40,215 nucleotides of DNA, from assembly GCA_051117315.1 (NCBI GenBank), contig JBNPEA010000028.1, positions 1-40,215 on the forward strand, read 5' to 3'. The notes beneath the pieces are model-generated. The model was given only the letters and a program-made list of their open reading frames with translations, ran no database searches and had not been told where the DNA came from. The DNA comes from Salinarimonas sp051117315 (GTDB lineage Bacteria > Pseudomonadota > Alphaproteobacteria > Rhizobiales > Beijerinckiaceae). Position numbers and translations under genes: made by a program. Shown one piece after another: positions 1 to 8,012 of the stretch (positions within the stretch are counted from its first letter, which is position 1; each line of letters opens with the position of its first letter).

Positions 1-1950
1 CGCAGGGGGGTGTGGCGGCCGGAACGGGCCGAAATGACCGCAGGGCGTGCGCTTGAACTCCTCGTTGTCGGACCCCTCGGGCGGGGCCGGGACCGCTTGC
101 TGCGGGGGAGCCGGCTGCGGCCGGGCCTGGCCGGTACCGGCCGCGCGTCCGCGCGGCCGCACCGTGATCGGGATCGGAGCGGCGCCCTGCCCGCTCTCGC
201 GGCCGTGCTTGGCCGAGCGGCCGAACAGCGGCAGCTCCACGGTCACGGTCATGCCCTCGCCCGGCGCGCTCTCGATGGAGAGCGCCCCGCCGTGCAGGCC
301 CACGAGCCCGCGCACGACCGAGAGACCGAGCCCCGTACCCTCGTGGGGACGGTCGTAGGCGGCGTGCACCTGGAAGAACGGGTCCCCGAGCTTGCCGAGC
401 GCCGCCTCGGGAACGCCGATGCCGGTGTCGGAGACGACGATCGCCATCATGCCGCAGCGACGCTTGATCGCGACCTGGACCCGCCCGCCCTCGGGCGTGA
501 ACTTGACCGCGTTGGAGACGAGGTTGATCAGGATCTGCCGGCAGGCGCGGCGGTCGGCGACGAGCTCCGGCATGCCGGGATCGACGGTGAAGCCGAGCCG
601 CACCCCCGCGGCCTCGGCCTTGAGGCGCATCAGGTCGATGCAGCCCTCGACCAGCGGCGCGATGTCGAAGGGCGCGGGGGAGAACTCGAAGTTCCCGGTC
701 TCGATCTGAGACATGTCGAGGAGCGAGTTGACCACCTCGAGCAGGTGGTGCCCGGAATCGTGGATGATCTTGGCGTAGCCCCGGCGCTGCTCGAGCCCGA
801 CCCCGGCCATCGTGTCGGTGGAGAGGATCTCCGAGAAGCCGATGATGGCGTTCAGCGGCGTACGCAGCTCGTGGCTGACGGTGGCGAGGAAGCGCGCCTT
901 CATGGCGCCCGCGCGCTCGGCCTCCCGGCGGGACCGCTCGAGGTCGCACTCGTGGCTCTTCTGGGCGGTGACGTCGCGCAGGATCGAGACGACCTTGGCG
1001 CGGTCGTCCGCCGTCTCGACCCGATAGGCACGCATCTCCGTCCAGACCACGCGTCCGGCCTCGCCGCCGAGCGCGTCGCCATAGTGTAGCCTGAACTGCG
1101 CGGTGACCGGCGCCGAGCCGGCGGCCGCGTCGCTGAGCGCCTTGAGGTAGGCGGGCCGGTCCTGCAGGTGCACGCGGGAGAACAGCCCACGATCCTCCAG
1201 CGCCGTCGAAGGGGCGCCGACGAGCTTCATCGCGGCGGCGCTGGCGGAGAGCACGTGGCCGTGCACGTCGTGCCAGACGACGAGGTCGTCGATCACCTGA
1301 AGGAGCGAGCGATCGCGAGCGTCGCGCCGGCGCATGGCGTCGGCATTGGCGTCCCGTGCGCGCGACACGGCGAGGACGAGCGAGCCCGCATGAGCGATGG
1401 CGAACAGCGCGAAGATCGGCGCCGAGAGTGTCGCCGGCCAGGGGATCGTGTGCGCCGGCGCGCCCATGATGTCGAGCACCGCGAGCGCGATCACCGCGAG
1501 AATGGCGACGATGGTGGCGTTGACGGCCGTACGGCGGGTGCCGGTGACGAGCGCCTCGAGCGGCACCGCGACGAGCCAGATCGTGGCCGCGGAGGCGAGC
1601 CCACCCGAGGCGCTGGCGAAGCAGACGATCAGGCCGGCGAAGCCGATGGCGGAGATGGTGTGCGCCAGCGTCAGGCGACCGGTTCGGGCGAGGGTCACCC
1701 CCGCGAGGAGCGGCGAGGCCAGAAAGAGGAAGGCGACGTACTCCTGCGGCGAGGCGGGACCGCGCAAAGCGAGATAGATCGGCGCGAGGACCAGCGCCGC
1801 CGCACCCATCAGCACGCGCGAGACGATGAAGCGGGCGTGCCGATCGCGCTCGGACGCGTCGCCGCGGGCCCGCTCGTGCACGAGCTCGCCAAGGCGCGTC
1901 TCAATCGTTCGAACGCTGATGGACCCGAACACGTCCGCCTTCGACGGCAC
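1..1950 (-). CDS. PAS-containing membrane sensor histidine kinase (3' end outside window)
   Basis: Sensor kinase of a two-component or phosphorelay system, inner membrane. I read it from a GTG at 1950 (GGGAG eight bases upstream); 650 codons are open to the left edge with no stop, so the C-terminus is missing. Order seen: about 30 polar residues, roughly six hydrophobic segments (residues ~34-200), a PAS-like region (~220-330), HisKA with VSHELRTPLNAIIGFSEI (phospho-acceptor His360), then HATPase with the N box NLVSNAVKFTPEGG, DTGIG and GTGLGLSVV. A Pro/Gln-rich stretch follows the ATPase domain and continues past the edge. The membrane module plus PAS plus this H box resembles PleC/DivJ-type kinases of alphaproteobacteria, but I cannot assign a signal or partner; no response regulator gene is adjacent within the window. 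Confident on class, not on pathway. Confidence 0.88.
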   Translation of the reverse strand, partial: MPSKADVFGSISVRTIETRLGELVHERARGDASERDRHARFIVSRVLMGAAALVLAPIYLALRGPASPQEYVAFLFLASPLLAGVTLARTGRLTLAHTISAIGFAGLIVCFASASGGLASAATIWLVAVPLEALVTGTRRTAVNATIVAILAVIALAVLDIMGAPAHTIPWPATLSAPIFALFAIAHAGSLVLAVSRARDANADAMRRRDARDRSLLQVIDDLVVWHDVHGHVLSASAAAMKLVGAPSTALEDRGLFSRVHLQDRPAYLKALSDAAAGSAPVTAQFRLHYGDALGGEAGRVVWTEMRAYRVETADDRAKVVSILRDVTAQKSHECDLERSRREAERAGAMKARFLATVSHELRTPLNAIIGFSEILSTDTMAGVGLEQRRGYAKIIHDSGHHLLEVVNSLLDMSQIETGNFEFSPAPFDIAPLVEGCIDLMRLKAEAAGVRLGFTVDPGMPELVADRRACRQILINLVSNAVKFTPEGGRVQVAIKRRCGMMAIVVSDTGIGVPEAALGKLGDPFFQVHAAYDRPHEGTGLGLSVVRGLVGLHGGALSIESAPGEGMTVTVELPLFGRSAKHGRESGQGAAPIPITVRPRGRAAGTGQARPQPAPPQQAVPAPPEGSDNEEFKRTPCGHFGPFRPPHPPA

Positions 1951-2213
1951 TTGCGCCGCTCCCTGTCCTCGTTGGCGGGGACTGTCGCAGCCCCCGCTTA
2001 AACGAAACCTAAGGCGAACGGGTCCGACCCCGCGCGGCACCGCGATATGCCGAACGTGTGGTTAACGCCGGCGGGTCCGCGGCGCGTCGAGAATCGGCGC
2101 GTGCATCGGCATGGGCATGGGCATTCACCATGTCCGCGAACGGCGCCGGCGCGGCAACGCTCTCTTCACCCGCGCGAGGCCAACCAGGAGGCGACAGCCG
2201 GGGACACGCCGTC

Positions 2214-2519
2214 ATGCCGCTCGCACGCGCGCTCGTCGTCATCGCCACGATCTTCTGGTTCTCGCCGGTGCATCAGGACGGCGCGGATGCGCTCGCGCCG
2301 CGCGCGCCGCCGGAGATGCCGACGGCGTCGGCCGCCCGAGACGCCCGTGAGGTCCGCGACGCCCCCGTGCTCGACCGGCGGTCACTCGCCGCCCTGATCG
2401 CGGGTGCCGAGGCGGATACCGCACAGGCTCAGGCGCTGTGGCGATCGCTGCCGGAGGAGGCGCGATCCGCCCTCGCCCGCCGAATCGCGGACGAGCTCTC
2501 CGCCTCGGCACGAGATTGA
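2214..2519 (+). CDS. small hypothetical protein with N-terminal membrane/signal segment
   Basis: A 101-residue protein I do not recognise. It starts MPLARALVVIATIFWFSPV, a short basic n-region and hydrophobic stretch suited to a signal anchor, followed by an Ala/Pro-rich linker and an amphipathic helical end (residues ~55-100) rich in Ala, Arg and Glu. The frame is open further upstream (possible start 2058, or 2130), but the upstream part is Ala/Ser/Gly-rich without a recognisable segment, so I prefer the ATG at 2214, preceded by an AGGAGG-like run about 20 bases upstream (too far to be a clear ribosome site). It is divergent from the histidine kinase gene, so the two may share the ~260-bp region between them. 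Possibly a periplasmic accessory protein; function unknown. Confidence 0.5.
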   Translation: MPLARALVVIATIFWFSPVHQDGADALAPRAPPEMPTASAARDAREVRDAPVLDRRSLAALIAGAEADTAQAQALWRSLPEEARSALARRIADELSASARD

Positions 2520-2521
2520 GC

Positions 2522-2597
2522 CGTCTCGGCGCCTCGCGCGTGAGCGCACCTCTTGATTCCGGGAAACTGCTAGGATAGCGTGCCTCGCGCCGAGACG
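2522..2597. repeat. 11-bp perfect inverted repeat around a 54-bp spacer
   Basis: Arms CGTCTCGGCGC (2522-2532) and GCGCCGAGACG (2587-2597) lie just downstream of the small hypothetical gene, the first arm three bases after its stop. The spacer contains no clear open frame. It may fold in the 3' untranslated region of that gene, or be a protein site; there is no U-tract, so it is not a standard terminator. Confidence 0.4.
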
Positions 2598-2615
2598 AGG
2601 GCACCCGCCGTGGCC

Positions 2616-2641
2616 AAAAAAATGGGCCGCGGATGCGGCCC
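2616..2641 (-). terminator. intrinsic terminator of the candidate small RNA
   Basis: Perfect 7-bp GC stem (2624-2630 paired with 2635-2641), tetraloop ATCC on the minus strand, one A, then a run of seven T residues (2616-2622). No such T-run exists for the plus strand, so orientation is clear. Confidence 0.8.
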
Positions 2642-2760
2642 TGAGTCTAGGGAGGAAACGCCCAAGAAGGGAGCCCGTTTCCGGGCTACGTGGGGATGCA
2701 TGCAGGCAACTCCACGTTCTGAATGGTAGCGCATGCCCATTCTGGAGGCAAGTAGGCGGC
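2616..2760 (-). ncRNA. candidate trans-acting small RNA with anti-Shine-Dalgarno motifs
   Basis: On the minus strand this stretch reads as a compact three-hairpin RNA. 5' hairpin: GAATGG/CCATTC arms (2737-2742 with 2721-2726). Middle hairpin: AGCCCG/CGGGCT with a four-base loop (2672-2687). 3' hairpin: GGGCCGC/GCGGCCC (2624-2641) followed by seven T residues, a textbook intrinsic terminator. Two C/U-rich segments stay unpaired: TTGCCTCC before the first hairpin and GGGCGTTTCCTCCCTAGAC between the second and third, both complementary to Shine-Dalgarno sequences. This layout resembles the alphaproteobacterial ar14/NfeR1 family of translation-repressing RNAs; that family link is from memory of its architecture. 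The 5' end is an estimate; I do not see a convincing promoter. Confidence 0.6.
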
Positions 2761-2943
2761 TGTCGATTACGGCAGCATATCCACACCGCAGGCGAGAAAC
2801 GATTTAACATGTTGCGGAAGGGCAACATGCGCTGCGCGGCCTTCCCCGCGCTCGAGGACGGCGCCCGTGCGCCTGGACCCGCAACGCTTCCGGAGCTCGC
2901 GCGTTGACCGCACGACGCGAACCCGCCGGAGCGCCTTCACCTC

Positions 2944-3564
2944 ATGAATCCATCTCGACATGCGCAGCCCTCCGTCGCCTGGACAGGAGCGGTCGCGGCC
3001 GCCTGCGCGAGTGTCCTGATCGTCACCGACGTCGTCGGCTCCGCGGTCGTTCCGGGCTACGACCCGGTCGGCGACTCGATCTCGGATCTCGCGGCCGGCC
3101 GCCTCGCCTGGATCCAGGACGCAGGTCTCGTCACCTTCGCCATCGGCCTCGCGGCCCTGGCCTGGGGGCTCTCGCGCATCGCCGACGGTCGCGCCTGGCT
3201 CGCCGGCGTGCTCTGCCTCGCGCTCGTCGCCCTCGACGTCGCGACCATCGCCGTGCACGACGAGTACGGTGATCGCGAGCCCGGCGGCTTGGTCTTCCAC
3301 CTGGAGCTGGTCTACGCGCTCGGGTTCCTGTTCGCGCTTACGACGCTGCTGCTGGCACCGGGCCTCTATCGCGCGAGCCGCGCCTGGGGCCGGTTCGACG
3401 CGGGCGTCTGCGCCGCCTGGATCGTGCTGGCACCGATCTTCTTCTTCGTGCCGACCCGCTGGGACGGGCTCTACGAACGCGCGATCGCGGCGATCGTCCT
3501 GGCCTGGACCTTCGGTATGGCCTGGTTCCTCGCCCGCCGACGGCGCACCGTATCGCTCACCTGA
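2944..3564 (+). CDS. DUF998-family integral membrane protein
   Basis: A 206-residue protein with about six hydrophobic segments (roughly residues 12-32, 58-76, 82-100, 117-137, 155-172, 180-196), short loops and a basic C-terminal tail. The GYDPVGDSISDLAAG motif after the first segment matches the conserved loop of the DUF998 family (hypothetical multi-pass membrane proteins, ~200 residues); its biochemical role is not established. The gene stands alone: a small-RNA candidate lies upstream on the other strand and the TPP riboswitch starts about 85 bases downstream. The ATG at 2944 leaves the first segment intact; no strong ribosome site is seen before it. Confidence 0.8.
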   Translation: MNPSRHAQPSVAWTGAVAAACASVLIVTDVVGSAVVPGYDPVGDSISDLAAGRLAWIQDAGLVTFAIGLAALAWGLSRIADGRAWLAGVLCLALVALDVATIAVHDEYGDREPGGLVFHLELVYALGFLFALTTLLLAPGLYRASRAWGRFDAGVCAAWIVLAPIFFFVPTRWDGLYERAIAAIVLAWTFGMAWFLARRRRTVSLT

Positions 3565-3649
3565 GGGGGGCGTCCCGAGCGATCCAGCGCGCGGCCGGCC
3601 GGTCTCGGTGCCGCTTGCGTCGCCGGCCTCGGACGTCTAGACGGAGAGT

Positions 3650-3741
3650 GTCTCACGGGGTGCTCCGCACGGAGCTGAGAGGCGCGTGGCGCGCCAACCC
3701 GTCGAACCTGATCCGGGTCGTACCGGCGTAGGGATGAGCGA
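3650..3741 (+). promoter_or_regulatory. TPP riboswitch (THI element)
   Basis: The conserved core is visible: GGGGTGC at 3657-3663, CTGAGAG at 3675-3681 (the pyrimidine-sensing helix), GAACCTGATCCGGGT from 3704, and TACCGGCGTAGGGATGAG to 3738. CTCA at 3652-3655 and TGAG at 3735-3738 can close helix P1. It sits about 70 bases upstream of thiB. By established knowledge of this class, thiamine pyrophosphate binding represses expression of the downstream thiamine import genes; whether control is on translation or transcription cannot be told here, as no T-run terminator is seen before thiB. Confidence 0.95.
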
Positions 3742-3813
3742 AAGGCCCGTCGGGTGGCCCCTCCCGCACATCGTCGCCCGTTGCGCCCCGGCTCTCGCGA
3801 ACCGGAGCCGCCG

Positions 3814-4872
3814 ATGCAGACCCTCACCCTTGCCCCCGCCCGCCTTCGTATCGCCGCGCCCGTGCTCGGCACCGTCCTGGGCACCGCGCTCGGCGCGTCC
3901 CTCGGCGCGCTGCCGTCCGCCGCCGTGGCCCAGGAGCGGCCGACGCTCACCGTCTACACCTATTCCTCCTTCGTCGGCCGCTACGGACCGGGCGAGGCGA
4001 CGCGGGAGCGCTGCGGGGCGTGCGGGGGCTGCGATCTCGCATGGGTGACGGTGGACGACGCGGGCTCGCTGATGGGTCGCCTGCGGCTCGAGGGCGCCAC
4101 GACCCAGGCGGACGTCGTGCTCGGGCTCGACATGAACCGCGCCGGCGAGGCCCGTACGCTCGGCCTGTTCGCGCCGCACGGCATCGAGCCCGGCGCGCTG
4201 GACATGCCCGTGGCCTGGGGTGACGAGACCTTCCTGCCCTACGACTGGGGCTACCTCGCCTTCGTCTACGACACGACCCGGCTCGCGAGCCCGCCGCAGA
4301 GCCTGGAGGCTCTCTTCACCGACCCCGACGGCCCGCGCGTCGTGCTGCAGGACCCGCGCACCAGCGCCCCCGGCTTCGGGCTGCTGCTCTGGTCGAGTGC
4401 CGTGTTCGGCGACGGGCTGGCGGACGCCTGGGAGGCGCTGACACCGCGGGTCGCGACCTTCACCACCGGCTGGTCGGAGGCCTACGGGCTCTTCCTGGAG
4501 GGCGAGGCGGACATGGTGCTGTCCTACTCGACCTCGCCCGCCTACCACCGCTCCGTCGAGGACGAGACCCGCTACGAGGCGGCCCGCTTCGCCGAGGGAC
4601 ATTATCTCCACGTCGAGATCGCCGCGGCGACGACGACGACGGACACGCCCGAGCTCGCCCGCGACTTCCTGCGCTTCATGCTCGACGACGGCTTCCAGAG
4701 CCTGATCCCGGAGGGCAACTGGATGTACCCGGCGCGCGTGCCCGAGAACGGGCTTCCGGAGAGCTTCGAGGGGCTGATCGAGCCCGGCGAGGCTTTCCTG
4801 TTCGACCCCGAGCGGGTCTCCGCCGAGCGCCGGGCGCTGATCGACACCTGGCTCGAGGCGACGACGCGGTGA
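3814..4872 (+). CDS. thiB: thiamine ABC transporter substrate-binding protein
   Basis: Periplasmic thiamine/TPP-binding protein that delivers substrate to ThiPQ. I use the ATG at 3814 (GGAG six bases upstream), giving 352 residues; the frame is open upstream but that part overlaps the riboswitch side and is Pro/Arg-rich. A signal peptide covers residues ~1-39 (cleavage near AVA-QE). Mature protein begins TLTVYTYSSFVGRYGPG, typical of the ThiB/iron-binding class, followed by the LAWVTVDDAGSLMGRLRLEG region, YDWGYLAFVYD and FLPYDWG. The CGACGGC cluster of three cysteines just before that region is more than most ThiB proteins have. First gene of thiBPQ under the TPP riboswitch; its stop overlaps the thiP start by four bases. 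Confidence 0.95.
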   Translation: MQTLTLAPARLRIAAPVLGTVLGTALGASLGALPSAAVAQERPTLTVYTYSSFVGRYGPGEATRERCGACGGCDLAWVTVDDAGSLMGRLRLEGATTQADVVLGLDMNRAGEARTLGLFAPHGIEPGALDMPVAWGDETFLPYDWGYLAFVYDTTRLASPPQSLEALFTDPDGPRVVLQDPRTSAPGFGLLLWSSAVFGDGLADAWEALTPRVATFTTGWSEAYGLFLEGEADMVLSYSTSPAYHRSVEDETRYEAARFAEGHYLHVEIAAATTTTDTPELARDFLRFMLDDGFQSLIPEGNWMYPARVPENGLPESFEGLIEPGEAFLFDPERVSAERRALIDTWLEATTR

Positions 4873-6446
4873 GCCGCGCGCTCGCGCTGCGTGCCCCGCA
4901 TCCGGGCGCGCTCGTCGCGCTCGCGCTGGCGGGGCTCGCGGCGCTGGCCTTCGGGGCGCTGATCGCGGCGGCGCAGGACCGGCCGAGCGTGCTGGCGCTC
5001 GACGCCTACCTGCGGCGCATCCTCGTCTTCTCGCTGGCGCAGGCGGCGCTCTCGACCGCGCTCTCGCTGGGCCTCGGCGCCGCCCTGGCGCTGGCGCTGG
5101 CGCGGCGGCGCTTCCCCGGGCGCGAGCTCGCGCTGGCCGCACTCGGTGCGGCGGCGGTGATGCCGGCGATCGTCGTCGTGTTCTCGGTCGTCGCGGTCTA
5201 CGGGCGCTCGGGCTGGCTCGCGGCGGCCGCCGCCGCGATCGGGCTCGAGGCGCGGCCCGACCCCTTCGGCTGGCCGGGCATCCTCCTCGCCCACGTCTTC
5301 CTCAACGCCGCGCTCGCCGCCCGCGTCTTCCTCGACGCGCTGGCACGGGCGCCGGCGGAGCACTGGCGGCTCGCGGCGATCCTCGGCTTCGGCCCGCGTG
5401 CGACCTTCGCCCATCTCGACTGGCCGATCCTGAAGCGGGAGACGCCCGGTCTCGCGGGGCTCGTCTTCCTCCTGTGCTTCACGAGCTTCGCCATCGTGCT
5501 GACGCTCGGCGGCGGGCCGGGCAAGGCGACGCTCGAGGTGGCGATCTTCTCCGCGCTGCGCGTCGAGCTCGACTTCGCCCGCGCGGCGATGCTCGCGGGG
5601 CTGCAGCTCGCCGTCTGCCTGTCGCTGACCCTCGCGCTGCATTGGGCGGTGACGCGCGCGCCCGTCGCGCCGACCGAGCGCCTGCCCGTCGCGCGGCCGG
5701 ACGCCGCCGATCCGCGGCTGCGCCGTCTCGACGTCGTCATCCTCGCCGCCGGCGCCGCCCTCGTGCTGCCGCTGCTGGCCGCGACGCTCCAGGGGCTGGG
5801 CGCGCTGCCGCGCGTGCTCGACGCCGACCTCGTCGGCGCGGCGCTGACGAGCGCCGCGATCGCGTTCGTCTCCGCCACACTCGCCTGCGCCATGGCGACG
5901 GCGCTGGCCGGCGCGGCACGGGCGGCGCGGGCGCGCCGGCGCGGACGGCTCGCGGCGGCCTACGACGTCCTGCCGGCGCTGGTGCTCGCGATCCCGCCCT
6001 TCGCGCTGACGGCGGGGCTGTTCCTGCTGCTGCGCGGACGGGTGGGGCCGACGGAGGCTGGCTTCGTGCTGCTGCCCCTCGTCAACGCCATCGGCGCGCT
6101 CCCCTTCGCCTACCGCTTCGTGGCGCCGGCGCTGGCGACGAGCGCCGAGCGCTATGGCCGGCTGGCGGCGCTGCTCGGCCTGTCGGGCCTGCGCCGGCTC
6201 GCGATCGTCGACTGGCCGATGCTGCGCCGCCCGCTCGCCGGCGCCTTCGCCTTCTCGGCCGCGCTCTCCTTCGGCGATTTCGGCATCGTGGCGCTGTTCG
6301 GCGGCGGCACCCTGCGGACGGTACCCTACCTGCTCTACGAGCGCCTCGGCGCCTACCGGCTCGACGAGGCGGCGGCGATCGGGCTGCTGCTGGTCGCGGC
6401 CGCCTTCGCGCTCTCCGCCTTCGCCACACGGATGGCCCGATGCTGA
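4869..6446 (+). CDS. thiP: thiamine ABC transporter permease
   Basis: Inner-membrane permease of the thiamine importer, 525 residues, near the usual ThiP length. It contains two homologous halves of about six membrane segments each, both with the cytoplasmic loop that contacts the ATPase (first LAAILGFGPRATFAHLDWP, second LAALLGLSGLRRLAIVDWP). FTSFAIVLTLGGGP in the first half and LSFGDFGIVALFGGG in the second are characteristic ThiP segments. Start is the GTG at 4869 overlapping the thiB stop, implying coupled translation. Its end overlaps thiQ by seven bases. The duplicated halves come from the family's internal duplication, not a local event. Confidence 0.95.
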   Translation: MSRALALRAPHPGALVALALAGLAALAFGALIAAAQDRPSVLALDAYLRRILVFSLAQAALSTALSLGLGAALALALARRRFPGRELALAALGAAAVMPAIVVVFSVVAVYGRSGWLAAAAAAIGLEARPDPFGWPGILLAHVFLNAALAARVFLDALARAPAEHWRLAAILGFGPRATFAHLDWPILKRETPGLAGLVFLLCFTSFAIVLTLGGGPGKATLEVAIFSALRVELDFARAAMLAGLQLAVCLSLTLALHWAVTRAPVAPTERLPVARPDAADPRLRRLDVVILAAGAALVLPLLAATLQGLGALPRVLDADLVGAALTSAAIAFVSATLACAMATALAGAARAARARRRGRLAAAYDVLPALVLAIPPFALTAGLFLLLRGRVGPTEAGFVLLPLVNAIGALPFAYRFVAPALATSAERYGRLAALLGLSGLRRLAIVDWPMLRRPLAGAFAFSAALSFGDFGIVALFGGGTLRTVPYLLYERLGAYRLDEAAAIGLLLVAAAFALSAFATRMARC

Positions 6447-7156
6447 TCGTGGACGCCTGCCGCCTCACCTATCCCGGTTTCGAGGCGCTCTACGCGCTGG
6501 AGGTCCCCGCCGGCGCGATGCTCGCGATCGTCGGGCCGTCGGGCGGGGGCAAGACGACGCTCCTGTCGATGATCGCCGGCTTCGAGACGCCGATCTCCGG
6601 GCGGCTCGCCTTCGACGGAGTCGACCTCCTGCCGCTCGCGCCGGCGGCGCGGCCGGTGGCGATGATGTTCCAGGACAACAACCTGTTCGCCCATCTCACG
6701 GCGGCGCAGAACGTCGCGCTCGGCATCCGCCCGTCGCTGCGCCTCGCCGAGCCCGATCGCGCGCGGGTGGCGGAGGCGCTCGCGGCCGTCGACCTCGCCG
6801 GGCTCGAGGCGCGCCGGCCGGAGCAGCTCTCCGGCGGCCAGCGCCAGCGCGTGGCGCTGGCGCGCGCGCTCGTCTCGAGGAAGCCGCTGCTCCTGCTCGA
6901 CGAGCCCTTCGGCGCCCTCGATCCCGGGCTGAGGCGCGAGATGATCGCCATCGTCGACGACCTGCGCCGGGCGCGCGACATCACCGTCCTGATCACGATC
7001 CACACGCCCGGGGACGTGCTCGATCGTGCCGATACGCTCGCCTTCGTGGCGCGGGGCCGCGTCCTCGTGCAGGATGCGCCCCGCGTCGCCCTCGATCCGG
7101 CGCGCGATCCCGCGATCGCCGCCTTCCTCGGTCACGCCGCGCCCGCGAAGTCGTGA
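6440..7156 (+). CDS. thiQ: thiamine ABC transporter ATP-binding protein
   Basis: ATPase subunit that powers ThiP, 238 residues. Walker A GPSGGGKTT (residues ~33-41), Q-loop MMFQDNNLF, ABC signature LSGGQRQRVALARAL, Walker B LLLLDEPFGALD and the switch histidine in ITIHTPGD are all present. I start at the ATG at 6440, inside the end of thiP; the frame is open much further upstream but that part is a shadow of thiP. Third and last gene of the riboswitch-controlled operon; a hairpin follows the stop before the next gene. Confidence 0.95.
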   Translation: MLIVDACRLTYPGFEALYALEVPAGAMLAIVGPSGGGKTTLLSMIAGFETPISGRLAFDGVDLLPLAPAARPVAMMFQDNNLFAHLTAAQNVALGIRPSLRLAEPDRARVAEALAAVDLAGLEARRPEQLSGGQRQRVALARALVSRKPLLLLDEPFGALDPGLRREMIAIVDDLRRARDITVLITIHTPGDVLDRADTLAFVARGRVLVQDAPRVALDPARDPAIAAFLGHAAPAKS

Positions 7157-7187
7157 CCGCGCCGTGATGGCGCGACGCGTTACAAGC

Positions 7188-7219
7188 CCCGTGTCGGCGC
7201 GAACGAGCGTCGACACGGG
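7188..7219 (+). promoter_or_regulatory. 9-bp stem-loop between thiQ and the TVP38 gene
   Basis: CCCGTGTCG (7188-7196) pairs perfectly with CGACACGGG (7211-7219) around a 14-base loop. The 3' arm shares bases with the ribosome site GGGAGAAGG (7217-7225) of the next gene. There is no T-run, so it may be a weak terminator for thiBPQ or a structure limiting translation of the next gene. Confidence 0.4.
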
Positions 7220-7229
7220 AGAAGGCACG

Positions 7230-8000
7230 ATGACCGCGATGCAGGACACCCACGACGAGACCTCCGCCGACCCGCGCCCCGCGGCGAAGCCAGCACGCGG
7301 GGTGCTGCGGCGCTTCGGCCCCCTCGCCGCGCTCGTCGCTGCGATCGCCGGCGCCTTCGCGCTGGGGCTCGACGACTACGTCTCCTTCGAGACGCTGCGA
7401 GCCAATTCCGAGCGCCTCCAGGCCTTCGTGGCGGACGGCTTCGTCGTCGCCGCGCTCGTCTACGTGGCGGTCTACGCGATCGTGGTGGCGGCCTCGCTGC
7501 CCGGCGGCGCGGTGCTGACCATGACCGGCGGCTTCCTGTTCGGCGTCTTCGCCGGCACCGGCTTCGCGGTGGTGGGCGCGACGATCGGGGCGACCGGCGT
7601 CTTCCTCATCGCGCGGACCGCGCTCGGCGACATGCTCCGCGAGAAAGCCGGCGGGGCGATCGCGCGCATGGCGGAGGGCTTCCGCAAGGATGCGTTCAAC
7701 TACCTGCTGTTCCTGCGGCTGGTGCCGGTATTCCCGTTCTTCGTGGTCAACCTCGCCCCCGCCTTCCTCGGCGTGAGCCTGCGCACCTACGTCGTCGCGA
7801 CGCTGATCGGCATCGTGCCGGGCGCCTTCGTCTTCGCCTCGGTGGGCGCGGGCTTCGAGAGCGTGATCGCCCAGGGCGGCGAGCTCTCCGCCCGCGGCGT
7901 GCTGACGCCGGAGGTGATCACCGCGCTGGTGGGCCTCGCCGTGCTGGCGCTGATCCCGGTGGTGGTGCGCAGGGTGCGGGAGCGGAAGGCCGAGGGCTGA
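7230..8000 (+). CDS. TVP38/TMEM64 (DedA-like, VTT domain) membrane protein
   Basis: A 256-residue inner-membrane protein. After a polar N-terminus there are about six hydrophobic segments. The VTT/SNARE-associated core is recognisable: SLPGGAVLTMTGGFLFGVFAGTGFAVVGATIGATGVFLIAR, with the re-entrant PGG and GGxLFG motifs, then FLRLVPVFPFFVVNLAPAFLGV. Related proteins are linked to membrane homeostasis and lipid scrambling; the exact role of bacterial TVP38 members is unclear. The ATG at 7230 has an excellent ribosome site (GGGAGAAGG, five bases upstream). It follows thiQ after 73 bases and may be partly cotranscribed, but a hairpin lies between. Convergent with the LysR gene, 12 bases away. Confidence 0.88.
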   Translation: MTAMQDTHDETSADPRPAAKPARGVLRRFGPLAALVAAIAGAFALGLDDYVSFETLRANSERLQAFVADGFVVAALVYVAVYAIVVAASLPGGAVLTMTGGFLFGVFAGTGFAVVGATIGATGVFLIARTALGDMLREKAGGAIARMAEGFRKDAFNYLLFLRLVPVFPFFVVNLAPAFLGVSLRTYVVATLIGIVPGAFVFASVGAGFESVIAQGGELSARGVLTPEVITALVGLAVLALIPVVVRRVRERKAEG

Positions 8001-8012
8001 GGACCGAGCCGG

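Noticed and set aside
10..1089. Long plus-strand open frame over the left edge
   Set aside because: It is the antisense shadow of the histidine kinase; the minus strand shows H, N, D and G boxes while the plus frame is Arg/Asp/Gly-rich without motifs.
3754..3813. Upstream start for thiB
   Set aside because: It would add a Pro/Arg-rich segment before the signal peptide and lacks a ribosome site; ATG 3814 has GGAG and leaves a normal signal peptide.
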